This document shows, in pieces, positions 9,800-18,951 of a stretch of DNA of 64,000 nucleotides. The position numbers and the translations under genes are program-made. The DNA is taken from assembly GCF_004151235.1 (NCBI RefSeq), contig NZ_JUIV01000003.1:124001-188000 (forward strand), in the 5' to 3' direction. The number at the start of each line of letters is the position of its first letter. Position 1 is the first letter of the stretch. The DNA comes from Flavobacterium anhuiense. GTDB taxonomy: Bacteria > Bacteroidota > Bacteroidia > Flavobacteriales > Flavobacteriaceae. The notes under the pieces are model-generated. The model saw nothing but the letters and a program-made list of their open reading frames with translations. It did no database searches and had not been told where the DNA came from.

Positions 9800-11188
9800 T
9801 TATTTCATTCGTTTTGCTTCTATCTTTTTTCCATTCTGCAATAAAAACAAATTTGAAACTTCTCCTTTTTCGTTCTTTTCAAATTGAATTTGTGCATCTA
9901 CTACTTTGTAGAAAAATAACATTTCACTTTCTACAAATATCGGAAACGTATTTTGTCCTGTCAATTGTGAAAAAAGTTGATCTTTATCTAATGAAATTTT
10001 AATTTCAAAATCATTTTCAACTTTATAAATCCCAACAAACTTTTGAAGTTCTTCAGTTGTAATACTAATTTCTTTTCTGATTTTTTGCACAGGCAATGGC
10101 TTATTGTATTGAATATTTCTAATTGCTTTAGAAGGAATTGTAACGTTGTTGTGATTTTGAAGTATTATTATTGTTTTATCATTTGTAATATGTCTATCTA
10201 TAAAAGTTACATAACCTGGCCAACCCCCGTTATGGTTTGCAATTGTTCCAAAATCAGCATTTTCTTCAATTCCCCAGCCAAAACCATAATTCCTTTTAGC
10301 CCCGTCTTTCAAAGTTGCTTTTTCAAAAACCGCTTTCATTCCCTCTTTTGTGAGTAATTTATTGGCATATAATGCTCTATCCCAAATCAATAAATCCTTT
10401 ACAGTTGAATTAACTGTTCCGTCTCCAACAATACCATCAAGCCAAATAACCATTTTAGTTTCTTTCAATTCGTCTGGTAAAACACATTTTTTCAAACTAT
10501 CTGAGTAAACATATCCAAAAGCATAATTGTCAATTTTCTTTGGTGATAATCTACGATTGTAAACAAAGGTATTTTTCATTTTCAACGGTTGGAAAATAGC
10601 TGTGTTTAGATAGTCAGCGTATGTCAAACCTGATGCCTTCTCAATTATTGATGCCAATAGCGCATAGCCCGTATTACTATATTCCCATTTAGTATTTGGC
10701 TCAAATACTATTTTTGGTTGATGTTTACTAAATAGATTAATTATGTCTTTGTTAGTAGCAATTTTAGATTTGTCAAACAAACTATCCATAAGCTGCATAT
10801 AGTCTGGCAGGCCTCCCGTATGATTTAATAAGTTTCTTACAGTTACACCTTTATAAAAAGAAAGTTCGGGTAAGTATTTGTTGATATCATCGTCCAAATT
10901 TAACTTTCCTTTTTCTTTAAGTATCATTATCCCCATAGCTGTGAACTGCTTTGAACATGATGCCAATTCAAAAATCGAATTTTCGTTCAATTTTTCTTTT
11001 GTTGTTTCATTTGCAAGTCCAAAACTATGGCTGTAAATAACTTTCCCTTTTTCTGCAATTAGAAAATTTCCATTGATTTTCTCTTGTGAATAAAGAGAAT
11101 TGAGTAAACTGTCAATTTTTTGAATTCTATCTTGTCCAAATGTAAGATGTGCAATTAAAAGAAGTCCGATTGTAATTGTTAATTTCAT
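9800..11188 (-). CDS. Serine hydrolase, class C beta-lactamase / PBP-like family
   Basis: 462 residues with signal peptide MKLTITIGLLLIAHLTFGQ. The catalytic triad motifs of the beta-lactamase fold are present: SxxK as S77-C-S-K80, YxN as Y170-S-N172 and an HxG-type box in HNGGWPGY. The C-terminal ~100 residues form a small beta-rich extension like the DUF3471/lipocalin-type tail of this family. These proteins are periplasmic or exported esterases/peptidases of largely unknown substrate. Nothing around it indicates a pathway. The gene is single, flanked by repeats and terminators. Confidence 0.88.
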   Translation of the reverse strand: MKLTITIGLLLIAHLTFGQDRIQKIDSLLNSLYSQEKINGNFLIAEKGKVIYSHSFGLANETTKEKLNENSIFELASCSKQFTAMGIMILKEKGKLNLDDDINKYLPELSFYKGVTVRNLLNHTGGLPDYMQLMDSLFDKSKIATNKDIINLFSKHQPKIVFEPNTKWEYSNTGYALLASIIEKASGLTYADYLNTAIFQPLKMKNTFVYNRRLSPKKIDNYAFGYVYSDSLKKCVLPDELKETKMVIWLDGIVGDGTVNSTVKDLLIWDRALYANKLLTKEGMKAVFEKATLKDGAKRNYGFGWGIEENADFGTIANHNGGWPGYVTFIDRHITNDKTIIILQNHNNVTIPSKAIRNIQYNKPLPVQKIRKEISITTEELQKFVGIYKVENDFEIKISLDKDQLFSQLTGQNTFPIFVESEMLFFYKVVDAQIQFEKNEKGEVSNLFLLQNGKKIEAKRMK

Positions 11189-11227
11189 TTTTATTTCTTG
11201 TTAATTAATGTAGGTTAGATGTCCCAC

Positions 11228-11302
11228 AAAATTGCCACCAACTTATTTATATGTGCGATAAAACCGCACAAAGCCATCCAAATTTGGATAGCTTTGTTTT
11301 AT
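11228..11302. terminator. Tandem hairpins upstream of the serine hydrolase
   Basis: GTGCG/CGCAC hairpin followed by AAAGC-CATCC/GGATA-GCTTT with T-run on the plus strand, in the 540-bp gap 11189-11730. It may end transcription into the gap or act as a leader structure. The rest of the gap is AT-rich, and I see no gene in it. Confidence 0.4.
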
Positions 11303-11730
11303 AAATTTCAGACATTATTTATTTTCAAATATATATTTTTTTCACTACAAACTTTCAAAAGGACATTAAATTTGATTGATGCTTTTTAACAATTATATGA
11401 ATGGGCTATCCAAACAAAAAGCATAGAAAAAATAAAATATACATGCTAAAATATTGTAATAATCCAAGATAATCTGGTTAGATATTTGAATGCTTCCCGC
11501 TCTTACAAAACCCATGAATTTAGATTTCTTAGATTTGTATCTTATTCAGAAAAATTTATTTGATTTTAAACAAAATATTAGTGTTTTCAAGGGAGAAATG
11601 GTTTGGGGTAAAATTTCATATCACTAATTCTACGCTCCCCTTTTATTACATAAGATAAGTTCTTCCAGGCTTTTCATATAGTTAATAAAAAAAACATTCT
11701 ACATTGCCTGAAGATATTAAAATTAATTTT

Positions 11731-14700
11731 TTATCGCTTCAAAGCAAAATGCCCTTTGAAAATTCGATTATCTTCTAATTTTATAACATACCAATAATCA
11801 TCTGCCGGCATTTGGGAGCCAAGATAAGTGCCGTCCCAACCTTGACCCAATGGAGTAATTTGTTTTAATAATTTTCCGTATCTATCAAAAATCTCAATAG
11901 TGGTTTTTGAGTTTGACACTGGATCAACTCCTTCAATATTCCAATAATCGTTATAACTATCGTGATTAGGTGTAAAAAAATTAGGGATTCCAAAAACGGG
12001 CACTTCTTTCGGTACAGTTCCGCAACCATTTAGATCTTTGATGTAAACGGTATGTATACCGGCATGCACATTTTCAAATGTATTTCCTGTTTGGTAATCT
12101 CCATTTTGATCATCTAAGGCATAAACATAATCTCCATTTCCTGTGGCAGAAACCGAAATCGTATTGGACTGATCCACAACTGCTATAATATTTGAAGCGA
12201 TATCAGATGCTGAGACTTTTATTGTTCTGATTCTGGAACAATTTGTTTGCTTATCAGTAACCTGCACAGTAAAAGTCCCTTCTTTATTTACAGTTAAGCT
12301 ATAACTTGTTTGATCTGAAATTAGAATTCCATTAAAAAACCAAGCATAACTATAATTATTAACTAAACTAAGGTCCAAAAGTCCTGCATCAATCTGTTTG
12401 GTAAAAGTTGGCAAATTACTGCATACCAGCTCCTCTCCTTTTAGATTAATCTTAGGTACAGGATTTACAATGAAATTAATAAAGGTAGCCGCTGAACAGG
12501 TAGTGCTGTTTGGATTAATGACTTCAACTTTTACATTTTGTGAGCTGGTTAAAAATGGATTTGGAAGCGGGCTTGCTAATAAATTATTATTAGCATCATA
12601 ATATTTCACAATCATTCCGGTTTGTCCGCCTAATAAAGCAGCTTCAAAAGAAGAAGTATCAAAAGCATATTTACCATCTTGTTTAACTGGATCAGATTCA
12701 TCATCACAAACAGTAGTAAGTACCGGATCAATTGCAAATACTTCCGGCAGATCATCAACAACAAAGGTAATTGTTGAATTAAACGAACATGCCGTTGCTG
12801 TATTGTTGGTTAAAATAACTTTCACAATCTGAGAACCTGTACTAAAAGGATTTGGCAAAGGACTTGAAAGTGGATTGTTATTTTGATCCAAATAAGAAAC
12901 GGTTACATTCGTTAATCCATTAAGCAGCTCTCGTTCAATAGTTGAAGTATCAAATCCGTACAATCCATCCTGATCATCATCACAATGAATCTTTTTTAAA
13001 TTTTGTGGGACAGGAACCGGCTCGACTCTTAAAGTGATATAACCTCCTAATCCTAAACAATCATTATTAAGTCTGCTATCTACACGGATAAATATTTTTT
13101 GACTATTAGGAGAACTTGTATTTCGATAATTAGAAATATCTGAAATAGCATTCTTCTCTGCTAAAGCATCTTCTAAATTTTGATAATAACTGATACCTAA
13201 AAGTTGACCAGAGGGAAAAATAGCTTTAATTTCAGTTGTTACAGAACTAAAATCAAATGCGGCAACACCATCTTTGTTAGTCCCTAAAACAGCATCATCA
13301 CATTGCACAAACACCTTGGAATAAGTTGATGGAATTTGCGTGGTAGATACAATTAGATTTAATTCTGCAATTCGATAACAGTCATTAATATTTTCAACAC
13401 GAACATATACTTTATCAGTACTAACGGTTTGGTTTCGATATGTTGTCGGATTTAAAATTGGATTACTGTTATTTTGAGCATCAGCAAGTGTCTTGTAAAA
13501 AGTAATAGTTTCATTTGCTGAATTAGAAGTTATTTTTACTATAGCTTCTTCTAAATTGAAAACACTAAAACCGTCAATATCATCATCACATTGTTTCAAA
13601 TTAACAACACTTGTAATTAAAGGCAAAGCAAAAACTTCTAATTTAAATGAGGTTGCCGCTTTACAATCAGGATTATCCTTATTTACCACTTTTATAAAAA
13701 TAGTTTCTGAGGCAATTGTGTTTTGATACGCATTTGGCGAGGCAATAGCCTGCGTTAGTGCCGCATCCTTAAAATACGAAATGACAAACTGTGAAGATGA
13801 TTGGCCATTTAAAATTGCTGTTGCTCTTAGCGTTAAATCGAAAATAACTTTTCCGTCTGTATCAGTTCCAACACTGCTATTATCGCAACTCGTTAAATTA
13901 GGGATTACCGTTGGTAAATTGGGCAAAGGAATATCAAATACATCAATATTAAAAGCAGTACTGCTTTTGCATTCTCCATTGACTTTGTTTGCCACTTCAG
14001 CAGTAATGGTTTCCTTTTGATAAGGAACAGTATTGATGTAAGAACCGGGAGAAGCAATTGCCACATTATTGGCAAAATAATTTACAGTAAACAAATTAGG
14101 GTCTTGTCCGTTTAATACAGCTGTATCCTGAGTACGTAAATCGAAAGTATGCAAACCGTCATTGTTAGCATCGCAAATTAATAAATCTTGAGGTTTCGTT
14201 GCGGTTGGAACTGCTGAAATTATGACATCTCTTGTTTTTACAACAGAGCCCCTCGTTCCTGTTGCCGTTACTGAAACGGTATAAGTTCCTGCTGTTGCAT
14301 AAGTATGTGTAGGACTTAAATCTGTTGATCTGTTACCGTCTCCGAAACTCCAATTTGCCGACGTGATGTTTTGTGCATCTATTAAAGTAAATTGGGTATT
14401 TTGATTGGAGCAAGAATTAGTTAACTGAATTTCTGGATTAAAGAAAAAAGAACTTACAAAAGGGGGCAAACCCATATTACACATTCGACCAGCTAAATCA
14501 ACTGCATCCATTTGAAGATCACATCCAACACCTGTTGTATTTGGATTATTAATAACTCCTAATTTCAGTTTTCCATATTCAGCTATATAGATCTTGCCAT
14601 TGGGGCCGAGTTGGAGTGCGCAAGGAAATATACTTGGAATTAAAGTTGTAAATGCTGAACCAACAATATTACTTGATGTCAAATCATATTGTATTACTTT

Positions 14701-15531
14701 GTAAGGTGAAGGATTTGTTACCGAAAGATATAAAACAGCACTATTTGGCGAAAATTCAACACTATACATACCATCCCCCGTTCTTAATACTAAAGGGTTC
14801 GAAACCAAACCTGTGGCATTATCAAAATCTAATAATTCAAAGTTTTGCAAAGCGTGACAAATCGCTAATTTTGACCCATCAGGGGATATTTTCATGTAAC
14901 CCCAAACATTTTCTTTTGAACCGCCCACAAATAGACCTACATTGGATGTTACAGGACTTGCACTTAATCCTGAAGAAGACAACAGGTAACTATAAAAAGT
15001 ATTACTATTCCAACCGTGGGTAACGACCCAAAAATCAACCCCGTTTTTGTGCTTTACTATTGATAACTTTTCATCAGAGGGGGTATAGATTAATACATTT
15101 TTATCGGAGGTAACAGCTCCAAGACCGCCATCTAAATTAATATCAACAATAGAATATCTAAAACCATTGGGATGCACTTCATAATCTAGCGTGAAAACAT
15201 AAAATAAATTGGAATAGCCCGGTTTCGGAACTATAGTTGCCGATTGGGTACTGGAACTATGCCCCATTAAATCTGCACCGTTTAGCATCACTTGATGGTT
15301 TCTGTTCCAGATAGTTACTCCATCAGTATAAAACAACAAATCTCCATTGCTGTTGGACAAACTGGCGCAACCTTCATCTGTGTTGAGTTGTCCGTCAGTA
15401 AGTGTGGTAACGGAACCGTCAGGGTGAAACTTGATTCCAGCATTCCTACCAAAATACCAATTACCTGCTTCTTGTTGAGAGAAAGCAAATCTGGTAAATA
15501 ATAATACTATAAAAAGTAATTTGTGTTTCAT
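11731..15531 (-). CDS. Large secreted PKD-domain protein with gliding-motility-type (type B) T9SS C-terminal domain
   Basis: 1266 residues with signal peptide MKHKLLFIVLLFTRFAFS. Residues ~20-360 look like a WD40/beta-propeller-type sensor region (repeated DLMGHSSSTQSATIVPKPG, SPDGSKLAICHA and QLGPNGKIYIAEYG blocks). A PKD domain lies near 380-440 (WSFGDGNRSTDLSPTHTY). A series of ~90-residue beta-sandwich repeats, each with CDDxxDGxxxFDL, spans about 440-1060. The C-terminal ~90 residues (FFTPNHDSYNDYWNIEG ... EIFDRYGKLL ... WDGTYLG) are the CHU_C / TIGR04131 type B sorting signal. The protein is exported by T9SS and attached to the surface, probably adhesin-like. Confidence 0.9.
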   Translation of the reverse strand: MKHKLLFIVLLFTRFAFSQQEAGNWYFGRNAGIKFHPDGSVTTLTDGQLNTDEGCASLSNSNGDLLFYTDGVTIWNRNHQVMLNGADLMGHSSSTQSATIVPKPGYSNLFYVFTLDYEVHPNGFRYSIVDINLDGGLGAVTSDKNVLIYTPSDEKLSIVKHKNGVDFWVVTHGWNSNTFYSYLLSSSGLSASPVTSNVGLFVGGSKENVWGYMKISPDGSKLAICHALQNFELLDFDNATGLVSNPLVLRTGDGMYSVEFSPNSAVLYLSVTNPSPYKVIQYDLTSSNIVGSAFTTLIPSIFPCALQLGPNGKIYIAEYGKLKLGVINNPNTTGVGCDLQMDAVDLAGRMCNMGLPPFVSSFFFNPEIQLTNSCSNQNTQFTLIDAQNITSANWSFGDGNRSTDLSPTHTYATAGTYTVSVTATGTRGSVVKTRDVIISAVPTATKPQDLLICDANNDGLHTFDLRTQDTAVLNGQDPNLFTVNYFANNVAIASPGSYINTVPYQKETITAEVANKVNGECKSSTAFNIDVFDIPLPNLPTVIPNLTSCDNSSVGTDTDGKVIFDLTLRATAILNGQSSSQFVISYFKDAALTQAIASPNAYQNTIASETIFIKVVNKDNPDCKAATSFKLEVFALPLITSVVNLKQCDDDIDGFSVFNLEEAIVKITSNSANETITFYKTLADAQNNSNPILNPTTYRNQTVSTDKVYVRVENINDCYRIAELNLIVSTTQIPSTYSKVFVQCDDAVLGTNKDGVAAFDFSSVTTEIKAIFPSGQLLGISYYQNLEDALAEKNAISDISNYRNTSSPNSQKIFIRVDSRLNNDCLGLGGYITLRVEPVPVPQNLKKIHCDDDQDGLYGFDTSTIERELLNGLTNVTVSYLDQNNNPLSSPLPNPFSTGSQIVKVILTNNTATACSFNSTITFVVDDLPEVFAIDPVLTTVCDDESDPVKQDGKYAFDTSSFEAALLGGQTGMIVKYYDANNNLLASPLPNPFLTSSQNVKVEVINPNSTTCSAATFINFIVNPVPKINLKGEELVCSNLPTFTKQIDAGLLDLSLVNNYSYAWFFNGILISDQTSYSLTVNKEGTFTVQVTDKQTNCSRIRTIKVSASDIASNIIAVVDQSNTISVSATGNGDYVYALDDQNGDYQTGNTFENVHAGIHTVYIKDLNGCGTVPKEVPVFGIPNFFTPNHDSYNDYWNIEGVDPVSNSKTTIEIFDRYGKLLKQITPLGQGWDGTYLGSQMPADDYWYVIKLEDNRIFKGHFALKR

Positions 15532-15635
15532 GAAATCTACTCCCGCAATTTTATTAATGTTTTTTGAGTTTTATTAAAAAATAATCCAAAGGTTATTTTA
15601 ATTAAATAACATCTTTTTTAAATGAATATTCCCGT

Positions 15636-15755
15636 TTACATAACGTTTTGGCAATCACGATAACATTGACGTGTAAAAACATCAATCCAGTCTACAACTG
15701 TGGGCGTAATAAAATGCGGCAGTTTTTGATCTCGAATAGCATAACCTTCTTTCAT
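15636..15755 (-). pseudogene. RAYT / IS200-like transposase N-terminal stub
   Basis: A 39-codon frame begins MKEGYAIRDQKLPHFITPTV and continues VDWIDVFTRQCYRD before losing the family pattern and stopping. This is the conserved N-terminus of REP-associated tyrosine transposases (TnpA_REP, IS200-like). The HUH motif and catalytic Tyr region are absent, so it is a dead remnant. It explains the palindromic REP-like repeats elsewhere in the window. The rest of 15532-15867 is AT-rich with no gene. Confidence 0.7.
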
Positions 15756-15867
15756 TTCATTTTTTCATTCAAAAATAATGATTTTTCTTATTTAATATTT
15801 TTTTAAGAAGTAATCGTAAAAAGTCGGAGACTTTAATTACGTTTAGAAATTCTAAGACCAAAAAAAA

Positions 15868-15939
15868 TTGCGCAAAGTTTAAAGTGACATTTGCGCAGCT
15901 TTTCAATTCAAACTTACTACTCTTTGCGGAGCGGGATTG
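15868..15939 (-). repeat. Cassette-end repeat R1 (terminator)
   Basis: On the minus strand: CCGC..CCGCAAAGAGT motif, then a TGCGCAAA/TTTGCGCA hairpin and T8. It abuts the stop codon of the lipoprotein gene at 15940. Related copies are at 17475-17534 and 17641-17700. Confidence 0.7.
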
Positions 15940-16302
15940 TTAGTCAAAATTGATCTCGATACCTAATTTTAATTTCCATTCATTAAAAGATTTCTCATCC
16001 AATGGCCCAAAAATTCTGCCGCTAAATTTATCAATTATAAAATATCTTGACACTTTCTCATTTTTAGGCAACTGTAAAGCAATGATATAATTATCATCTG
16101 ATTTAGCATTTTTGACAGTTTCTTTTAATATTATATCACTAAATACATTTTTCTCAACACTTTTGTAAATGATAGCCCCATCAGGCAAACCAATGTCTAA
16201 AGCATCATCTTCTGATAGGTAATAATAGCCATTTCCTAGATCCGCTTGATCTGTACATCCAGCTGTAATAAATATTACTAGTAAACACAAAAATTTTCTC
16301 AT
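15940..16302 (-). CDS. Small lipoprotein, candidate immunity protein
   Basis: 120 residues. Lipoprotein signal MRKFLCLLVIFITAGC with Cys16 as the likely lipidation site. The mature part is a short alpha/beta domain (YYYLSEDDALDIGLPDG ... FIIDKFSGRIFGPL). I do not recognise a named family with certainty. Its start is 1 bp beyond the stop of the 111-residue gene upstream, and a repeated terminator ends the unit. This toxin-tail then immunity-gene layout, together with lipid anchoring, suggests periplasmic immunity to the preceding product. That is inference from context only. Confidence 0.6.
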   Translation of the reverse strand: MRKFLCLLVIFITAGCTDQADLGNGYYYLSEDDALDIGLPDGAIIYKSVEKNVFSDIILKETVKNAKSDDNYIIALQLPKNEKVSRYFIIDKFSGRIFGPLDEKSFNEWKLKLGIEINFD

Positions 16303-16303
16303 T

Positions 16304-16639
16304 TTATTTTATTGTAATAGTCGGATTAATGTAATGAATTTTATATGGTACAAATCTACCATTATATTGTTCCATAGTACGTGGTCTTCCCAAATCAGTC
16401 GCAATATTCCTAACAACATTTATAAAACCATCATCTGAACCTGTATAAATTTCTCCCTTACTTTCTCTCAAGGTCATATACTGTGCTGAAGCTTCATTTC
16501 CATCATCTGACCAAGAAGAGTTTTTAAAATCAACTCTAACTTTCCCTCCAGCTGCTTTAAGTAAAGCTTTAAAGGTTCGCAATTTCATTAACTTATTTAA
16601 CGTTTCTTGATTTGCAGGAGGGTTAAAAAGGAAAAACAA
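16304..16639 (-). CDS. Orphan toxin-tail-like protein fragment
   Basis: Open frame of 111 residues with only a TTG (16639) or an internal ATG (MKLRTFKALLKAAGG) to start from. The upstream codons overlap another gene, so this looks like the surviving C-terminal module of a bigger protein. The sequence (KVRVDFKNSSWSDDGNEASA ... DDGFINVVRNIATDLGRPR) matches no family I know. Position directly before a lipoprotein gene and beside a CHAP/NlpC-like toxin remnant is why I propose a polymorphic toxin C-terminus. It may be inactive. Confidence 0.4.
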   Translation of the reverse strand: MFFLFNPPANQETLNKLMKLRTFKALLKAAGGKVRVDFKNSSWSDDGNEASAQYMTLRESKGEIYTGSDDGFINVVRNIATDLGRPRTMEQYNGRFVPYKIHYINPTITIK

Positions 16640-16653
16640 ATCTATTTTGAGGA

Positions 16654-17139
16654 TTATTTTATCTTTTTGAGTATTATAGTATGTCCATAGTCTTTCAACT
16701 CTTCAAAACTATTAAAAGAGATCAATTTGCCATCAAAATTCTTCTTTTTTATTGGAGGATCATCAAATGAAATAGGATTATCTAACATTGTAAAATTATT
16801 TGACTCATCAGATAATTGAAAAACTTTATTCCCAAATTTTATAAATCCACTTTCGCCTCCTTCAATCAATCCAATAAATTTATATTTTGGAATGACTACA
16901 ATAGGGTTAAGTTTCATTTTAAGTTTTTCATCAAAAAAAATCACTATCTCATATACGTTTTCTATTTTGTTCCCAATTTCTACATCCACATTTCTATAGT
17001 ATAGTCTTGCTGGTATTTTCTCACCGGCTTCATTTACAATATTATATTTTTTTTCTATTTTAAGAGCTTTAGCATCTTTAAAATAAAAATAAGCAAAAGC
17101 AGTAATTAAAATAAGAACTATAAAAATTATCTTTTTCAT
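16654..17139 (-). CDS. Membrane-anchored hypothetical protein, candidate immunity protein
   Basis: 161 residues. One N-terminal transmembrane/signal-anchor segment (IIFIVLILITAFAYFYF) follows a Lys-rich start. The remainder is soluble beta-rich sequence with no known motif (YRNVDVEIGNKIENVYEIVIFF). It begins 3 bp after the stop of the CHAP/NlpC-like remnant on the same strand. The arrangement is that of an immunity gene behind a cell-wall-acting toxin tail, and a periplasmic-facing domain would fit. No homology was recognised, so function is inferred from position. Confidence 0.5.
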   Translation of the reverse strand: MKKIIFIVLILITAFAYFYFKDAKALKIEKKYNIVNEAGEKIPARLYYRNVDVEIGNKIENVYEIVIFFDEKLKMKLNPIVVIPKYKFIGLIEGGESGFIKFGNKVFQLSDESNNFTMLDNPISFDDPPIKKKNFDGKLISFNSFEELKDYGHTIILKKIK

Positions 17140-17142
17140 TTT

Positions 17143-17451
17143 CTATGGATATTGACGGTAATAATTATTTGTATTTGTTTGAATGGCATTAACTGCAGGA
17201 AGCCCAACGTATCTTCTGTAAACATATCCATTATTATTTGGATAATTTTCATAATAACTCTTATTATATCCAAAATCAGAAGTCTTAATCTTATAATCTC
17301 CTGCGTAGATAGATTTTGTTGAGGAAATCATAATTGCGACGTGACCTGAAGCATCCCTAAATTTCGTCGCTATTGCTACAATGTCTCCAGCTTGAGGAGA
17401 TGTAACAATCTGCCAGCCAGGAATATTATAATTGGGATCAGCCCAGGTCTG
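17143..17451 (-). pseudogene. C-terminal remnant of a CHAP/NlpC-P60-like effector domain
   Basis: A frame open from an in-frame TAA at 17452-17454 to the stop at 17143 encodes about 102 residues without a good start: WADPNYNIPGWQIV, then PQAGDIVAIATKF, then GHVAIMISSTKSIYAGD. GDIV.A followed by GHVAI is the characteristic second half of CHAP/NlpC-P60 amidase domains (catalytic His in GHVAI). The N-terminal Cys-bearing half is missing, so the enzyme should be inactive. It is most likely the tip of an Rhs-type or other polymorphic toxin left behind by recombination. Confidence 0.6.
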
Positions 17452-17474
17452 TTATTGAAAACTGGAGAAAAAAG

Positions 17475-17534
17475 TTGCGCAAAGTCAGAGACATTTGCGC
17501 AGCTTTTCATATGGAACTCTTTGGAGAGCTAGGG
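17475..17534 (-). repeat. Cassette-end repeat R2 (terminator)
   Basis: Same TGCGCAAA/TTTGCGCA hairpin with T-run on the minus strand, and the same CTCTTTGG.GAGC motif beside it. No intact gene ends here, so it may mark a lost cassette. Confidence 0.6.
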
Positions 17535-17640
17535 GGTTACTTTTAAAAAAACTGATAATACACTTGCGCTCAATTTATTTTTAATAAGCAATAATAAAAA
17601 ACGACAGACTTTTAGCAAGTTTATCATTTTCCATAAAAAA

Positions 17641-17700
17641 ATGCGCAAAGTCAGACAGTGCACACTTTTCAATTTTAGAACTCTTTGTCGAGCTTGGACA
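17641..17700 (-). repeat. Cassette-end repeat R3 (terminator)
   Basis: TGCGCAAAGTCAG arm with T-run, and CTCTTTGTCGAGC motif, 18 bp after the stop of the lipoprotein at 17719. More degenerate than R1 and R2. Confidence 0.55.
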
Positions 17701-17718
17701 CGAAAGTACTTATTTTGA

Positions 17719-18297
17719 TTATTTCCCCTTATCCGTATTTATATGATCTGGCAATGAATCTAAAAATTCCTTATAATTTCTGTTAGCATATTTTAATTCA
17801 AAAGGTCCATCTTTAAAATTTAATTCCTTTAATGCAATTGCTTTATGAATCTTTCTAAAATTTTTAATATTAAATTCGGTCATATTTCCTGAATTAAGCG
17901 ATTCAATAAATATTATTCCATCTTCATTATTGGTGAAGATGTAACGATCAGCTTTATAGTTTTTTTTGTCTTCATAATAATATTTCGAAATTGATACAGC
18001 TTTTCCATCAACAACTAATTCTTTAGTATCAATCTTTTTTAAAATCTGAGAATTAAAATAAATATTGCTATAGAAGTAACGTAACGTATCACTATGCTTA
18101 TCAAAATTATAAATATAATAAGATTCATTTGCTTTTACAATCTTAATCATTTGTGAATTAAATATTTCATAATTCTTATTGTTTGTCGTAAAATTAAAAA
18201 CTCTTATTTTGATATCCGTCATTGTTTTTAAATCTACATTATTACATGAAGAAAACAACGATAAGGATAAAATGATGTAATAAATAATATGTCTCAT
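17719..18297 (-). CDS. Hypothetical lipoprotein
   Basis: 192 residues. Lipoprotein signal MRHIIYYIILSLSLFSSC, Cys18 probable lipidation site. The mature part is Lys/Asn/Tyr-rich with alternating strands and no motif I can name. It is followed by a repeat of the same family that follows the candidate immunity gene at 15940, so it may be another stranded immunity lipoprotein. Divergent from the RiPP operon. Confidence 0.6.
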   Translation of the reverse strand: MRHIIYYIILSLSLFSSCNNVDLKTMTDIKIRVFNFTTNNKNYEIFNSQMIKIVKANESYYIYNFDKHSDTLRYFYSNIYFNSQILKKIDTKELVVDGKAVSISKYYYEDKKNYKADRYIFTNNEDGIIFIESLNSGNMTEFNIKNFRKIHKAIALKELNFKDGPFELKYANRNYKEFLDSLPDHINTDKGK

Positions 18298-18320
18298 GAG
18301 TTATAGTTTATTTAGGGATC

Positions 18321-18593
18321 TTGTTATCCACCACATTTGAATCCAATAGTAAACATGTGTCAAAAGTAGTTAATGTATACAAAGAAAAATCATTTACTCA
18401 ATATATAAATGATTTACGAATTGAGTTTGCAATAAATCAATTACAAGTAAATAACAAACTAAGAAAATATACGGTTCAGGCACTTGCCTTAGAGTTTGGT
18501 TTTAACAATGCAGAATCTTTTTCGACCGCATTTTACAAAAAAACAGGTATTAAACCAACCTATTTCATTAAAGAACTTGATTCATCTACATGA
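18321..18593 (+). pseudogene. Truncated AraC-family regulator (C-terminal HTH only)
   Basis: About 90 codons from a TTG. The sequence FTQYINDLRIEFAINQL followed by ALALEFGFNNAESFSTAFYK and TGIKPTYF is the double-helix AraC DNA-binding domain. The first helix is partly lost and there is no sensor domain. Full-length AraC/TPR regulators commonly precede Bacteroidota lanthipeptide operons, so this is probably the broken regulator of the operon that follows. Confidence 0.65.
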
Positions 18594-18672
18594 ATTTAGA
18601 ATATTAAACTTCAACACTTTACTCAATTTAAACAACTCGAAATTCCTGAATTTCGACAAGTACACTAATTTA

Positions 18673-18707
18673 TTTGTCAGCTTAATAATATAAGAATTAT
18701 ACATTTG
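18673..18707 (+). promoter_or_regulatory. Promoter of the RiPP operon
   Basis: TTTG (18673-18676) and TACATTTG (18700-18707) match -33/-7 of the Bacteroidetes sigma factor. The 23-bp spacer is a little long. The precursor ATG is 36 bp downstream. Confidence 0.6.
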
Positions 18708-18742
18708 TAATAATAAATTTACATAATTAAAGAAACAACAAA

Positions 18743-18910
18743 ATGAAAACGAAAAAAGAGAAAAAAGAAGTGCAGAAATTTGGTCTTGAAAAATTTGAAG
18801 TAGCTAAACTAAAAAACTTACGTTTAATTATTGGTGGTGGAGATGACCCTGTTGACACGAATGATCATAAAGGAAAGAAAGGTTCTTCTGAAGTTTGTAA
18901 TAAACCATAA
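18743..18910 (+). CDS. Lanthipeptide-like (RiPP) precursor peptide
   Basis: 55 residues, too short for ordinary gene callers. The leader is Lys/Glu-rich with FGLEKFEVAKLKNLRLI ending in a double-glycine site (IIGGG). This is the pattern of Bacteroidota class I lanthipeptide precursors (L.L.K..VAKL..L..I.GG). The core after GG is hydrophilic and contains one Thr, two adjacent Ser and a single Cys near the C-terminus (KKGSSEVCNKP). Located between a promoter and the protease/dehydratase genes. With a single Cys, at most one (methyl)lanthionine ring could form. No cyclase gene is visible. Confidence 0.8.
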   Translation: MKTKKEKKEVQKFGLEKFEVAKLKNLRLIIGGGDDPVDTNDHKGKKGSSEVCNKP

Positions 18911-18951
18911 AACTAAAAATCTAATTTTACTAAAAAAACATTTCTATAGGC

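Noticed and set aside
18321..18593. Intact small DNA-binding protein
   Set aside because: First helix of the AraC domain is incomplete and the only start is a TTG; better read as a truncated regulator.
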